A DNA stretch of 45,065 bases from Blautia sp. (lineage in GTDB: Bacteria; Bacillota; Clostridia; Lachnospirales; Lachnospiraceae): the NCBI GenBank assembly GCA_030841965.1, contig JAUUSJ010000012.1, positions 1 through 45,065 on the forward strand, given 5' to 3'. Numbering within the stretch: the first letter of the stretch is position 1; the number at the start of each line of letters is the position of its first letter. Position numbers and translations under genes: made by a program. Shown one piece after another: positions 13,645 to 21,714 of the stretch. Below the pieces are notes generated by a model. The model was not told the DNA's origin, made no database searches, and saw only the letters and a list, made by a program, of their open reading frames with translations.

Positions 13645-14490
13645 ATGAGGAAAAAGAAAAACAAGGAACTTTATCGCAACTTTCAGGATCAATTAAACGA
13701 AATCGTTAATAAACGTTATGGTAAGCGCTCAAAGTTTGCTAACGAGTATTATGACAAATATGGAATAGACATTTCCGAAACAATGAAAAATTGGTTTGCT
13801 GGTAGGTCAATGCCTGACGATATCAATGTCCTATATAATATTTGTGACTTGCTTAATTGTGATATTGATTATTTGGTCGGTAGACAAGACAAATTCAGAA
13901 AGGCAACCGCTGAAGTTGCCGAACAATTAGATTTAAATTACAAATCAATAGAAAAACTGGAAAAATATCCCTCTGAAATCAAGGAGTTGCTTAATAGACT
14001 TATCTTAAGTCAAACTGGTGATAATTTACTTAAATTATTAAAAAGTATAAATAATTATGCTGTATACGGTCATAATGTTTTTTTAGAATTATACGATGTA
14101 TCCATTGACTCCAGAAATACAGAGCTCGAAGATGAATTTGAGATTCCAGTAATCGATAAGGAGCAATCTAAGGAAGTGTTAAAACGTGCATCTACTGGCG
14201 TTATGCGACAAGTACTTGATGATGCTTACGATAATTATATACCTGATTCCAATCTTCGCTTAAAAGAGCGGCTGAGTGTGAGATGCAAGAAAGAAAAAGA
14301 ACAATTTTTGAACCTTTCGGAATGTCCCCAAGTATCATCCCTTAGTAAAGAAGAACGAATAAAATTGGGAGAATGGACGAATTGGGGAGAATTGTCGAAT
14401 GATGAAGCACTAAAAAAAATTGAGCAAAAATATCAAAGTAGATATAAAATGTATGTTGAAACAGTACCTAAAAAAAAGAAGGAAAAATAA
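13645..14490 (+). CDS. CI-like transcriptional repressor
   Basis: This 281-residue protein has an N-terminal XRE-type DNA-binding domain (about 8-82). The segment KFANEYYDKYGIDISETMKNWF-AGRSMPD is an unusual long variant, with LYNICDLLNCDIDYLVGR as the typical final helices. The large C-terminal part (about 90-281) has no S24 peptidase motif, so repression would not be lifted by RecA-driven self-cleavage; Stl-type repressors of satellites are instead removed by a helper-phage protein. AAGGGATGAG precedes the ATG. It is 37 bp from the integrase and probably co-transcribed with it. Confidence 0.75.
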   Translation: MRKKKNKELYRNFQDQLNEIVNKRYGKRSKFANEYYDKYGIDISETMKNWFAGRSMPDDINVLYNICDLLNCDIDYLVGRQDKFRKATAEVAEQLDLNYKSIEKLEKYPSEIKELLNRLILSQTGDNLLKLLKSINNYAVYGHNVFLELYDVSIDSRNTELEDEFEIPVIDKEQSKEVLKRASTGVMRQVLDDAYDNYIPDSNLRLKERLSVRCKKEKEQFLNLSECPQVSSLSKEERIKLGEWTNWGELSNDEALKKIEQKYQSRYKMYVETVPKKKKEK

Positions 14491-14527
14491 AAAAAAATTA
14501 CTATCAATATTTTGAAGGAGATATATT

Positions 14528-15880
14528 ATGGCAAGTGTGCGAAAAAGAGGAGATACATACCAAATCACGGTCAGTAATGGACGAAAATCGGATGGTAGCC
14601 AAATTATAGAGACTGCTACCTATACTCCAGAGCCTGGCATGACCCAAAAACAAATAAAAAAGGCACTGGAAACCTTTGCTATAGATTTTGAAAGAAGTAT
14701 TAAGTCTGGCAAAAACATCAAGGGTCGAAGAATGACACTAAGTGACCTAGCAAAACTCTATTTAGAAGATATGAAACCACCTACTGGCGAAAGCGATGGC
14801 GAATATTTAGCTTTTACTAGTTGGGTTGGATATAAAAATAATTTAGAAAATCGTATTTTACCAAGGATAGGTCATATAAAAATAGGGGAAATCATTCCAA
14901 AAACTTTAAATGACTATGCAAAAGAAATGCGAAAAGATGGCTCAAGACTAGATGGAAAATCTGGAGGTTACAGTGAAGCTACCATTTACAAAGACCGTTG
15001 TCTCGTTTCCTCTATGCTGTCTTATGCGGTCGGAGAAGGGCTCTTGGAGGTCAACCCTATCCTTTACGCAGGAAGGCAGAGAAAGCCCCAAAAAGCCCGC
15101 AAAGAGTACCAGGTGGAATATTTCACCATCGAACAGACAAAATGGTTTTTATGGGCATTAGACAACCCTATACAAATAAGACATGAAGCACATTATCGCA
15201 CAAATAAGAATGGGACTCGTTACCTAGTACCAGAATATACACAAACTTGGAGCTTACCCCTCATGTGGAGAGCTTATTTCTATCTAGCTTTGTTTATCGG
15301 AGACCGACGAGGAGAAAATATTTCTTTTACGTGGGAAGATATCGACCTTTTATCGGGCGAGGTGCGTATCATCAAATCCACCGCCTACGCAAGCAGACAG
15401 ATTATTCATAAAGATACCAAAACACATAGCTCAAGAACTCCTATCGTTCCACCTATTGTCACGAACATATTAAAACAATGGAAAAAAGAACAAATGGAGA
15501 TGAGCTTAAAACTTGGAACTTACTGGCAAGGCTACAGAGGAAAAGAATTTGATAAAAATTATATCTTCATACAAGATAACGGCAAACAAATTCATCCCTC
15601 AAGTCCTTACCATAAATTTAAGAAAATTGTCCGAATCTATAATGAAAACGTGGCAGCAGATGACGAACATAAAATTCCTGCCAATGCAACACAACACCAT
15701 TTAAGACATACTGCTGCCTCCATCTTGATTGCAAATGGTATGGACGCTCGTTCAGTTGCTGGAATCTTGGGACACGCAAACCCTACTACCACTTTAAATA
15801 TCTATTCCTATTTCTTTAAGAGTAAGAATCAAGAGGCTGCCAATATCATGGAAAATGTACTGACAAATAACTTTTCATAG
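14528..15880 (+). CDS. int: Tyrosine integrase of the element
   Basis: This 450-residue site-specific recombinase has an N-terminal AP2-like arm-binding domain (about 1-65), a SAM-like core-binding domain (about 70-175) and a catalytic domain (about 200-440). The catalytic residues visible are R260 in GDRRGE, K296/K298 in KDTKTH, H390/R393 in QHHLRHTAAS, H416 in GILGHANP and Tyr426 in LNIYSYF. GGAG lies 9 bases before the ATG. It sits beside the tRNA junction, as expected for the enzyme that chose this site; candidate arm sites flank both ends. The frame is complete, so it should be active. Confidence 0.95.
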   Translation: MASVRKRGDTYQITVSNGRKSDGSQIIETATYTPEPGMTQKQIKKALETFAIDFERSIKSGKNIKGRRMTLSDLAKLYLEDMKPPTGESDGEYLAFTSWVGYKNNLENRILPRIGHIKIGEIIPKTLNDYAKEMRKDGSRLDGKSGGYSEATIYKDRCLVSSMLSYAVGEGLLEVNPILYAGRQRKPQKARKEYQVEYFTIEQTKWFLWALDNPIQIRHEAHYRTNKNGTRYLVPEYTQTWSLPLMWRAYFYLALFIGDRRGENISFTWEDIDLLSGEVRIIKSTAYASRQIIHKDTKTHSSRTPIVPPIVTNILKQWKKEQMEMSLKLGTYWQGYRGKEFDKNYIFIQDNGKQIHPSSPYHKFKKIVRIYNENVAADDEHKIPANATQHHLRHTAASILIANGMDARSVAGILGHANPTTTLNIYSYFFKSKNQEAANIMENVLTNNFS

Positions 15881-15884
15881 CACC

Positions 15885-15937
15885 GTTAATCAAATATAAG
15901 TTCTTTTTAAAATAACGTTAGTCAAATGTTAGTCAAA
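15885..15937 (+). repeat. Right arm-type integrase sites
   Basis: gttagtcaaat and gttagtcaaa stand in tandem at 15917-15937, identical to 3434-3454, with a degenerate third copy gttaatcaaat at 15885. They lie 70-120 bp inside attR and directly after the integrase stop codon. Confidence 0.65.
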
Positions 15938-15943
15938 TTACAA

Positions 15944-15969
15944 AAAACCGCCCGATTATGGACGGTTTT
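15944..15969. terminator. Bidirectional terminator after int
   Basis: AAAACCGCCC and GGACGGTTTT form a 10-bp stem with a 6-base loop. On the leftward RNA the odd pair is a stable U-G and a run of six U follows; on the rightward RNA it is C-A and a TTTTCTTCT stretch follows. It can end int transcription and also stop leftward readthrough from the tRNA. Confidence 0.65.
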
Positions 15970-15982
15970 CTTCTCGTAAAAA

Positions 15983-16009
15983 AGAAAAAACCCTGATAAA
16001 ATCAAGGTT
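15983..16009 (-). terminator. Element-supplied terminator for tRNA-Thr
   Basis: Leftward, AACCTTGAT and ATCAGGGTT form a 9-bp stem with one U-G pair and a 3-base loop, followed by TTTTTTCTTTTTT. It lies eight bases beyond the tRNA 3' end and replaces the original terminator left at 3221-3258. Confidence 0.75.
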
Positions 16010-16058
16010 TTCTCTAAGCTGCCTAGGGGACTTGAACCCCCGACCTCCGCCTTACCAA
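16006..16058. repeat. attR: 53-bp direct repeat within tRNA-Thr
   Basis: This is identical to 3253-3305. It covers the 3' part of the intact tRNA-Thr from the anticodon loop to about 11 bases beyond the gene, so integration leaves the tRNA unchanged. Confidence 0.92.
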
Positions 16059-16089
16059 GGCGACGCTCTACCGACTGAGCCAAGGCAGC
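16017..16089 (-). tRNA. tRNA-Thr (anticodon GGT)
   Basis: The leftward gene folds completely: acceptor GCTGCCT/AGGCAGC, D arm GCTC/GAGC, anticodon stem TCGCC/GGCGG with loop TTGGTAA (anticodon GGT), T arm with TTCAAGT loop, discriminator T and no encoded CCA. Its first base directly follows the sigH stop codon, so it may be processed from a sigH transcript. It is the integration site of the element. Confidence 0.96.
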
Positions 16090-16707
16090 TTATCTCTTTA
16101 GGCTCATCAACTTTCTTCTAATACGCTGAATCGCATTATCCACGCGCTTCGTCGTTGTGTTAAGAGCTTCTGAGATTTCAGAGTACTTTTTGCCTTCCAA
16201 ATAAAGAGATAGTACTTTACTCTCAAAGCTACTAAGTCTCTCAACAATTATAGATTCTAACATATGCCTCTCTTCCTTGTCAAGAAGTATTTTCTCAGGA
16301 TTCGTCGTAATTTCCTGGTCTAATAATAAATCGAGCAAAAGGGGCTTTGTCTCCTCTTCATTTTGATACATCGGCTCATAAAAAGAGATATATTCATTTA
16401 GCGGACGATGTTTTTGGCGGTTGGAGGTTGTGATGGCTGTATAGATTTGCCTTGTAATACACATATCGGCAAAGCCCTGAAAGCTTCCCTGTTCATTTTC
16501 CACATCATAGCTCCTTATCGCCTTATAAAGACCAATCATTCCCTCCTGAATCAGGTCTTCCTGCTCGCCTCCCATCAGATACATCTTTCTAGACTTTTTC
16601 TTCACTAGAGGGGAATACTTTTCCAATAAGTATTCCATCGCCTCCATATCTCCATTTTGACTTAACTGCACAGCCTCTCTGTCTGAATCCACTTTATATA
16701 TCGTCAT
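16090..16707 (-). CDS. sigH: RNA polymerase sigma factor SigH-like (Spo0H)
   Basis: This 205-residue sigma-70-family factor has region 2 (about 18-90: LLEKYSPLVKKKSRKMYLMG and EDLIQEGMIGLYKAIRSYD) and region 4 (about 145-203: LSSFESKVLSLYLEGKKYSE followed by the helix-turn-helix). Spo0H directs early sporulation and stationary-phase genes, and it lies downstream of rlmB in many Bacillota, as here. GAGAGGAA precedes the ATG. The stop codon abuts tRNA-Thr without a gap. It belongs to the cysS-mrnC-rlmB-sigH cluster. Confidence 0.9.
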   Translation of the reverse strand: MTIYKVDSDREAVQLSQNGDMEAMEYLLEKYSPLVKKKSRKMYLMGGEQEDLIQEGMIGLYKAIRSYDVENEQGSFQGFADMCITRQIYTAITTSNRQKHRPLNEYISFYEPMYQNEEETKPLLLDLLLDQEITTNPEKILLDKEERHMLESIIVERLSSFESKVLSLYLEGKKYSEISEALNTTTKRVDNAIQRIRRKLMSLKR

Positions 16708-16749
16708 TTATTTTCCTCTCCATAAAAATTTCATGGTACTATGCAAGCC

Positions 16750-17499
16750 TTACTTTCCAGTTTGCATTCTCTGTCTCACTATCTCGTATGCCATAACTCC
16801 TGCTGCCACAGATGCATTCAGAGAATCGATATCTCCCTTCATCGGAATGGAAGCAATATAATCGCATTTTTCCCTCACAAGTCTGCTCACTCCCTTGCCC
16901 TCATTTCCAATCACAAGTCCTATCGGTCCTGTGAGATTTAGGCTGTACATACTCTGACCATCCATATCCGCGCAGGCAAACCAAACGCCTCTCTCCTTCA
17001 ACTCGTCAATTGTTTTTGCGAGATTTGTCACTTTGGCAACTGGCGTATAATGAATCGCACCAGCGGAGGCTTTTGCCGCAACCGCCGTGAGACCGACCGC
17101 CCTTCTCTTTGGAATAATAACACCGTGAGCTCCCGCTAAATTCGCTGTTCGAATCATCGCTCCGAGATTATGTGGGTCCTCAATCTCATCTAAGAGAAAT
17201 AAAAAGACCGGCTCCTCCCTCTTTTTGGCGAGCGCAAACATATCATCAATGCTGGCATACTCATACGCCGCCACCTGAGCGATAACACCCTGGTGGTTCT
17301 TGCTCTCTGACATTTGGTTCAATCTATCCTTCGAGACAAAATTTACAATCGTATCTTGTTTTTTTGCCTCCCTCAAAATACTCTTAATCGGTCCGTCCTG
17401 ACAGCCATCTAAGACAAATAATTTATCAACTGTTTTTTTTGCGCGAAATGCCTCAAGTACAGCATTTCTTCCCTCTATCTTAAATTCTTCGTATCGCAA
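16750..17499 (-). CDS. rlmB: 23S rRNA (guanosine-2'-O) methyltransferase RlmB
   Basis: This 249-residue SpoU/TrmH-family enzyme has an N-terminal substrate-binding domain (1-75, EGRNAVLEAFRA) and a knotted SAM-binding domain. The domain shows LDEIEDPHNLGAMIRTANLAG (motif 1), LVIGNEGKGVSRLV (motif 2) and IPMKGDIDSLNASVAAGVMAYE (motif 3). It methylates G2251 (E. coli numbering) of 23S rRNA. The start is TTG at 17499 with GGAGAG six bases upstream, and it lies two bases after the mrnC stop, so the two are coupled. Confidence 0.94.
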   Translation of the reverse strand: MRYEEFKIEGRNAVLEAFRAKKTVDKLFVLDGCQDGPIKSILREAKKQDTIVNFVSKDRLNQMSESKNHQGVIAQVAAYEYASIDDMFALAKKREEPVFLFLLDEIEDPHNLGAMIRTANLAGAHGVIIPKRRAVGLTAVAAKASAGAIHYTPVAKVTNLAKTIDELKERGVWFACADMDGQSMYSLNLTGPIGLVIGNEGKGVSRLVREKCDYIASIPMKGDIDSLNASVAAGVMAYEIVRQRMQTGK

Positions 17500-17501
17500 A
17501 G

Positions 17502-17927
17502 CTACTCTCCTATCTCCAATCCAATTTTTATTAAATCCACAATCCTTTTTAAATCCTTTTTTAAATATAGATATCCCATCAAAGCCTCGAATCCTGTCGC
17601 CATCCGATAGTCAATCATCGATGCATTTTTCGCCATCGTGACAGACTTTGCATTTCTCCCTCTCTTATAGACTGCATATTCTTCCTCCGTCAAAATCGGC
17701 TCTAGCTTCTTAATTAAATTAGCCTGCGCCTCAGCTTTTACTAAGGCGCTCGCTTTTTTATGATAATGATTTACCTTATCATTTTTTTCATTTACTAAAA
17801 TCGTGCGGATAAATAATTCATACACACAGTCTCCCATATAGGCGAGAGAGAGCGGAGAGTACGTTTTTACGTCTAGCTCTCTAAGTTTAAGCTCCTCGAT
17901 GGTATAATCCTCTATGCTCTTTTCCAT
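17502..17927 (-). CDS. mrnC: Mini-ribonuclease III (23S rRNA maturation)
   Basis: This 141-residue RNase III-like protein lacks the double-stranded-RNA-binding domain. LSLAYMGDCVYELFIRTILV (about 24-43) carries the catalytic Asp, and the final ATGFEALMGYLYL (about 110-123) holds the acidic Glu of the family. MrnC trims 23S rRNA ends together with L3. It overlaps the end of cysS by 16 bases and AGGTG precedes its ATG. It is translationally linked to cysS and rlmB. Confidence 0.94.
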   Translation of the reverse strand: MEKSIEDYTIEELKLRELDVKTYSPLSLAYMGDCVYELFIRTILVNEKNDKVNHYHKKASALVKAEAQANLIKKLEPILTEEEYAVYKRGRNAKSVTMAKNASMIDYRMATGFEALMGYLYLKKDLKRIVDLIKIGLEIGE

Positions 17928-19306
17928 CTGACACCTGCTCTAGTATCCTCTAAAATAATTCCCTTTTCCAATAATGAGTTTCTAATCTCGTCCGCTCTGG
18001 CAAAATTTCTCTCTTTCCTTGCCGCCTGTCTCTCTGCAATCAACGCCTCGATTTCCTCGTCAAGCATCTCTTCTTTTTGCTCGGTGATAATACCCAAAAT
18101 ATCGCAAAGTTTCTCAATTGTGCCTAGCAAAAGCTCTGCATACGCCTTAGAGCCATCCTTTGCGGTCGTATTTGCCAATTTTACAAGCTCAAAAATAGCG
18201 GAGATAGCGTCTGCGGTATTGAAATCATCCTCCATCGCCTCCTCGTATTTTTTCACTAGCTCATCGATAGTCTTTTTATGTGCAAGTTCTGCCTCATCTG
18301 CCTCTCTTACCGGCAGATTTTCCTTCTCTCTTCTTAACATATCAACGGCCGTCAAAATACGATTTAATCCATTTTGTGACGCCTCCACCAATGTATCGCT
18401 AAAATTAAGCGGACTTCTATAATGTGCGCTCAACATAAAGAATCGAATAACCTGAAGTGGATATTTCTCACTAATCTCTCTCACAGTAAAGAAATTCCCG
18501 GCAGATTTGGACATCTTTTTATTATCAATATTCAAAAATCCATTATGCATCCAGTATTTGGAAAATACAGAATGATTACAGCATTCGCTCTGTGCAATCT
18601 CATTCTCGTGGTGTGGGAAAATAAGGTCCTCTCCACCTGCGTGGATATCTAGAGTGTCTCCTATATATTTTTTGGACATAACGGAACACTCAATATGCCA
18701 TCCTGGTCTTCCCTCTCCCCATGGAGATGACCATGCCGGCTCTCCCTCTTTTTTTGGCTTCCAGAGAACAAAGTCCATCTCATCTTCCTTCTCGTCACTC
18801 ACCGCAATACGGATACCTGCGGATAGGTCATCCAAATTTTTCTTTGATAATTTTCCGTAATCTTTAAATTTTCTCGTGCGAAAATATACCGTTCCATTTA
18901 CTTCGTAGGCAAATCCCTCCTCAATTAAATGAGAAATCATATCAATCATGCCGTCAATCTCCTCCGTCGCCTTTGGATGATGCGTCGCTGGCTTAATATT
19001 CATTGCCTCCATATCCTTTTTACACTCTGCAATATAGCGCTCCGATATTTCGCTCGCCGGAACTCCTTCCTCGATGGACTTTTTAATAATTTTATCATCT
19101 ACATCCGTAAAATTAGAGACATAGTTTACATCATATCCCTTATACTCAAAATAGCGACGAACCGTGTCGAATACAATCATCGGTCTCGCATTTCCAATAT
19201 GAATAAAATTATAGACGGTTGGTCCACATACATACATCCCCACTTTTCCCTCTTTTACTGGGACAAACTCTTCTTTTTGTTTTGACATTGTATTATATAT
19301 TTTCAT
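17912..19306 (-). CDS. cysS: Cysteinyl-tRNA synthetase
   Basis: This 464-residue class I synthetase has YVCGPTVYNFIHIGNARP (Cys of the zinc site, then HIGN-type HIGH motif, about 25-43), further zinc ligands in WHIECSVMS and HHENEIAQSE (about 203-235), and KKMSKSAGNFF (about 263-273). It charges tRNA-Cys. AGGAGG precedes the ATG. It is the promoter-proximal gene of the cysS-mrnC-rlmB-sigH cluster. Confidence 0.97.
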   Translation of the reverse strand: MKIYNTMSKQKEEFVPVKEGKVGMYVCGPTVYNFIHIGNARPMIVFDTVRRYFEYKGYDVNYVSNFTDVDDKIIKKSIEEGVPASEISERYIAECKKDMEAMNIKPATHHPKATEEIDGMIDMISHLIEEGFAYEVNGTVYFRTRKFKDYGKLSKKNLDDLSAGIRIAVSDEKEDEMDFVLWKPKKEGEPAWSSPWGEGRPGWHIECSVMSKKYIGDTLDIHAGGEDLIFPHHENEIAQSECCNHSVFSKYWMHNGFLNIDNKKMSKSAGNFFTVREISEKYPLQVIRFFMLSAHYRSPLNFSDTLVEASQNGLNRILTAVDMLRREKENLPVREADEAELAHKKTIDELVKKYEEAMEDDFNTADAISAIFELVKLANTTAKDGSKAYAELLLGTIEKLCDILGIITEQKEEMLDEEIEALIAERQAARKERNFARADEIRNSLLEKGIILEDTRAGVRWKRA

Positions 19307-19390
19307 AGATTCCTCCTATTTATTCCACTATAACGCTATCATAAAACGATTTCTTCGCATTGATATCCTTACGATAGCCATCTTTCATAC

Positions 19391-19423
19391 GAAAAGAACT
19401 CCGCCCCATAAAGAGACGAAGTT
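19391..19423 (-). terminator. Terminator after rpoZ
   Basis: Leftward, AACTTCGTC pairs with GGCGGAGTT over nine bases (including U-G pairs), followed by CTTTTC. It lies 15 bp after the rpoZ stop and separates rpoZ from cysS. Confidence 0.6.
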
Positions 19424-19437
19424 TAACCAGTTTTCTC

Positions 19438-19710
19438 CTATTCGTCAATACTAATTTCTTCCTTTTCTTCCTCAACTGACTCAGATGGAATAATCTTAAT
19501 TTTCCCCTGATAAAGCTCCTCCACTGCTGTGGATAAATGTCTTCCGTTTTTTACTTTCACTAAAGGCTTATCTCCTGCAATCAACTGTCTCGCTCTCTTA
19601 GAAGCGGCAATTACGATAGAGTAACGACTGCTTACGACTGGAATCTCTCCATTCTCAATATAATCCTCATTTACTGCATTCATTAATTCTGTATAAGATG
19701 GGTGTAACAT
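19438..19710 (-). CDS. rpoZ: RNA polymerase omega subunit
   Basis: The 90-residue protein has the omega core SSRYSIVIAASKRARQLI (about 27-44) and NGRHLSTAVEELYQGKI (about 56-72), followed by an acidic tail. Omega helps RNA polymerase assembly. GAAAGGAAG precedes the ATG. The gene lies downstream of gmk and remA, a common Bacillota order. Confidence 0.93.
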   Translation of the reverse strand: MLHPSYTELMNAVNEDYIENGEIPVVSSRYSIVIAASKRARQLIAGDKPLVKVKNGRHLSTAVEELYQGKIKIIPSESVEEEKEEISIDE

Positions 19711-19818
19711 TATTCTACTTCCTTTCTTAAAATTTTATATTATCAACTAAGAAAAACAATTTTTCTCGCATTGCATATTTCTGGTTTTATTTTCTGTATA
19801 CGAAAAATTTTAGCATCT

Positions 19819-20448
19819 TTAAAGCTCTAAATCTTTCATTTCTCTCTTAATTTTTGCCACAAAATCTAAGTTTTGATTCATTTTACATTTCTCAGCTACA
19901 ACAATGGAGTGAATCGTATCTGCGCATTCTTCTGCCTTACCGTATTCATTCAAAACGATAAATTCATAATTCTCCATATTTTCTGCCTCCTCTCTTGCGC
20001 GGCTTAAACGCTTTGCAATCACATCAGGCTCCTCTGATTGTCGACCGATGAGGCGATCTCTAAGCTCTGCTATGCTCGGCGGAGTAATAAAGATGAGAAT
20101 AGTCTCTGGATACTGCTCCTTAATATTTAATGCTCCCTTTACTTCTATCTCTAAGATAACATCTCTGCCAGCTTTCATCTCCTTCTCCACGAAGGCTCTC
20201 GGTGTGCCATAATAATGCTCGACATACTGAGTATATTCAATAAATCCGTTATAGTCAATTAAATTTAAAAAATCTGCCTCTGTCTTAAAATGATAATGAA
20301 CTCCGTCTATCTCTCCCGGTCTTGGCTCTCTCGTCGTAGCAGATACAGATAAGCTATAGCCATACCGCTTTACTAGCTCTTTTACGACAGTTCCTTTTCC
20401 AGCACCTGAAAACCCAGAAATTACAATTAAAGTCCCTTTGTTCTCCAT
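19819..20448 (-). CDS. gmk: Guanylate kinase
   Basis: This 209-residue enzyme phosphorylates GMP to GDP with ATP. Visible are the P-loop SGFSGAGKGTV (about 11-21), the GMP-binding SATTREPRPGE-DGVHYHF region (about 36-54), and the lid with RLSRAREE (about 144-151). The ATG at 20448 has AGAGGTGAG upstream; the reading frame extends 69 codons further but that part overlaps remA and has no start signal. It is 13 bp from remA. Confidence 0.96.
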   Translation of the reverse strand: MENKGTLIVISGFSGAGKGTVVKELVKRYGYSLSVSATTREPRPGEIDGVHYHFKTEADFLNLIDYNGFIEYTQYVEHYYGTPRAFVEKEMKAGRDVILEIEVKGALNIKEQYPETILIFITPPSIAELRDRLIGRQSEEPDVIAKRLSRAREEAENMENYEFIVLNEYGKAEECADTIHSIVVAEKCKMNQNLDFVAKIKREMKDLEL

Positions 20449-20461
20449 TTTCTCACCTCTT

Positions 20462-20716
20462 CTATATCTTACCAGTGTCTTTTCCTTCATATCGATTATA
20501 AATTGTCTCGGGAAGTAATGCAGAAAGTACAAGATAGCCACCCTCCATAAAGATAACAGCTCTCGTTCTTCTGCCACAAGTGGCATCAATCGCCATCCCT
20601 TCATCCTTCGCCGTCTGTACCATTCGTTTAATCGGGGCGGCATCTGGTCCGACAATCGAAATCATTTTCTCTGCATTTATCATATTTCCATATCCAATAT
20701 TGAGCAGACCTTCCAT
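20462..20716 (-). CDS. remA: RemA-family (DUF370) regulator
   Basis: This 84-residue protein has MEGLLNIGYGNMINAEKMIS (1-20), VGPDAAPIKRMVQTAKDEG (22-40) and CGRRTRAVIFMEGGYLVLSAL (47-67), the full RemA core. RemA in Bacillus is a DNA-binding activator of matrix and osmoprotection genes that forms rings. The ATG at 20716 has AAAGGATG nine bases upstream; the frame extends further but into the yicC-like gene. The order yicC-remA-gmk-rpoZ is conserved in Bacillota. Confidence 0.92.
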   Translation of the reverse strand: MEGLLNIGYGNMINAEKMISIVGPDAAPIKRMVQTAKDEGMAIDATCGRRTRAVIFMEGGYLVLSALLPETIYNRYEGKDTGKI

Positions 20717-20747
20717 GCTTTTTACATCCTTTCTTCCCTCAAATATC

Positions 20748-21626
20748 TTACTCGATATTTTGTATCTGTTCTCTGATTTTTTCAATCTCCGTCTTTAAAT
20801 CAATTGCCCGATTGGAAATCTCAAGATTATTAATCTTAGAGAGAATCGTATTCGCCTCTCGATTCATCTCCTGGGCAATAAAATCTAACTTTCTTCCGAT
20901 ACTACCACCCTCTCTGAGATTATCCATCATACTCGTAATATGACTCTTTAGGCGTACAATCTCCTCGTCCACACAGACCTTATCCGCATAGAGCGCAACC
21001 TCAGCCATAATCCGGCTCTCCTCTATCGCTGAATTTTCCAAAAATTCTTTTACCCGCTCCTCTAACTTAGTGCGGTACTCAGCCACAATCTGTGGAGACC
21101 TCTCTTCTATAAAAGAAACTGTCTTTTGCATATCCTCAAGTTTTTGCATTAAATCAGTGAAAAGTCTCTCTCCTTCTTCTTCTCTCGTCTTCACAAATCT
21201 CTCACATGCCTCGCGAAGCACATCAACCAGACTCTCCCAGATTTCCTCCTCGTTGACTGGCTGAGACTCTAATGTAAACACATCTGGATATTTGGAAAGC
21301 TGATACGCATTAATCGTATGCTCAATTCCAAACTCCTCGCTGATTTTCTCAAGATTCTCCATATATTCTCTTGCTATTTTTTCATTATAAGCTACGAAAA
21401 AGCTGGCATCTGCATAATCTTCATACGTAATGTAGACATCCACCTTTCCTCTCTCAACATATTCCTTTAAAACTCCTCTGATTGCCGCCTCAAAATAATT
21501 TAATTTCTTAGGAATCTTAATACTTAAATCACAGTATCTATGATTAACCGCCTTCATCTCCACAACAATCTTGTTGGCCTCGGTAACTTTCTCACTTCTT
21601 CCAAAGCCAGTCATACTCTTAATCAC
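20748..21626 (-). CDS. YicC/YloC-family endoribonuclease
   Basis: This 292-residue protein starts MIKSMTGFGRSE, the family signature, and ends with the conserved EMNREANTILSKINN / AIDLKTEIEKIREQIQN region (about 249-290). YicC-like proteins are RNA-cutting enzymes involved in RNA turnover. The likely start is GTG at 21626 with AAGGGTGG close upstream; the next ATG lacks a ribosome binding site. A coiled-coil middle is visible (about 150-230). Confidence 0.93.
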   Translation of the reverse strand: MIKSMTGFGRSEKVTEANKIVVEMKAVNHRYCDLSIKIPKKLNYFEAAIRGVLKEYVERGKVDVYITYEDYADASFFVAYNEKIAREYMENLEKISEEFGIEHTINAYQLSKYPDVFTLESQPVNEEEIWESLVDVLREACERFVKTREEEGERLFTDLMQKLEDMQKTVSFIEERSPQIVAEYRTKLEERVKEFLENSAIEESRIMAEVALYADKVCVDEEIVRLKSHITSMMDNLREGGSIGRKLDFIAQEMNREANTILSKINNLEISNRAIDLKTEIEKIREQIQNIE

Positions 21627-21714
21627 AAAACCACCCTTACCTTCCTTTGTTTATTCTCCTGCCTCATTCCATAATTTAAAATTATAAATCATTCATAAGA
21701 CTTCGTCAATCATT

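Larger units (their letters stand above)
3253..16058. mobile_element. Integrated phage-satellite-like (PICI-like) element at tRNA-Thr
   Basis: Direct repeats of 53 bp bound 12.75 kb that contain a tyrosine integrase next to the right junction, a divergent repressor/Cro-like switch, an excisionase-like protein, a primase-helicase with candidate origin repeats, an HNH nuclease and a terminase-small-subunit-like protein. There are no capsid, tail, portal or conjugation genes. Size, gene order and insertion into a tRNA 3' end fit phage-inducible chromosomal islands; an ICE or prophage remnant is less likely because no structural or transfer genes are seen. The left half (3306-8580) is cargo with toxin-antitoxin-type loci and may have a separate origin. 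Confidence 0.85.

Noticed and set aside
13645..14490. LexA/CI-type self-cleaving repressor
   Set aside because: No S24 Ser/Lys protease motif is visible in the C-terminal part, so SOS-type self-cleavage is not supported.
3253..16058. Integrative conjugative element
   Set aside because: No relaxase, coupling protein or type IV secretion gene is present; TerS-like, HNH and primase genes fit a phage satellite better.
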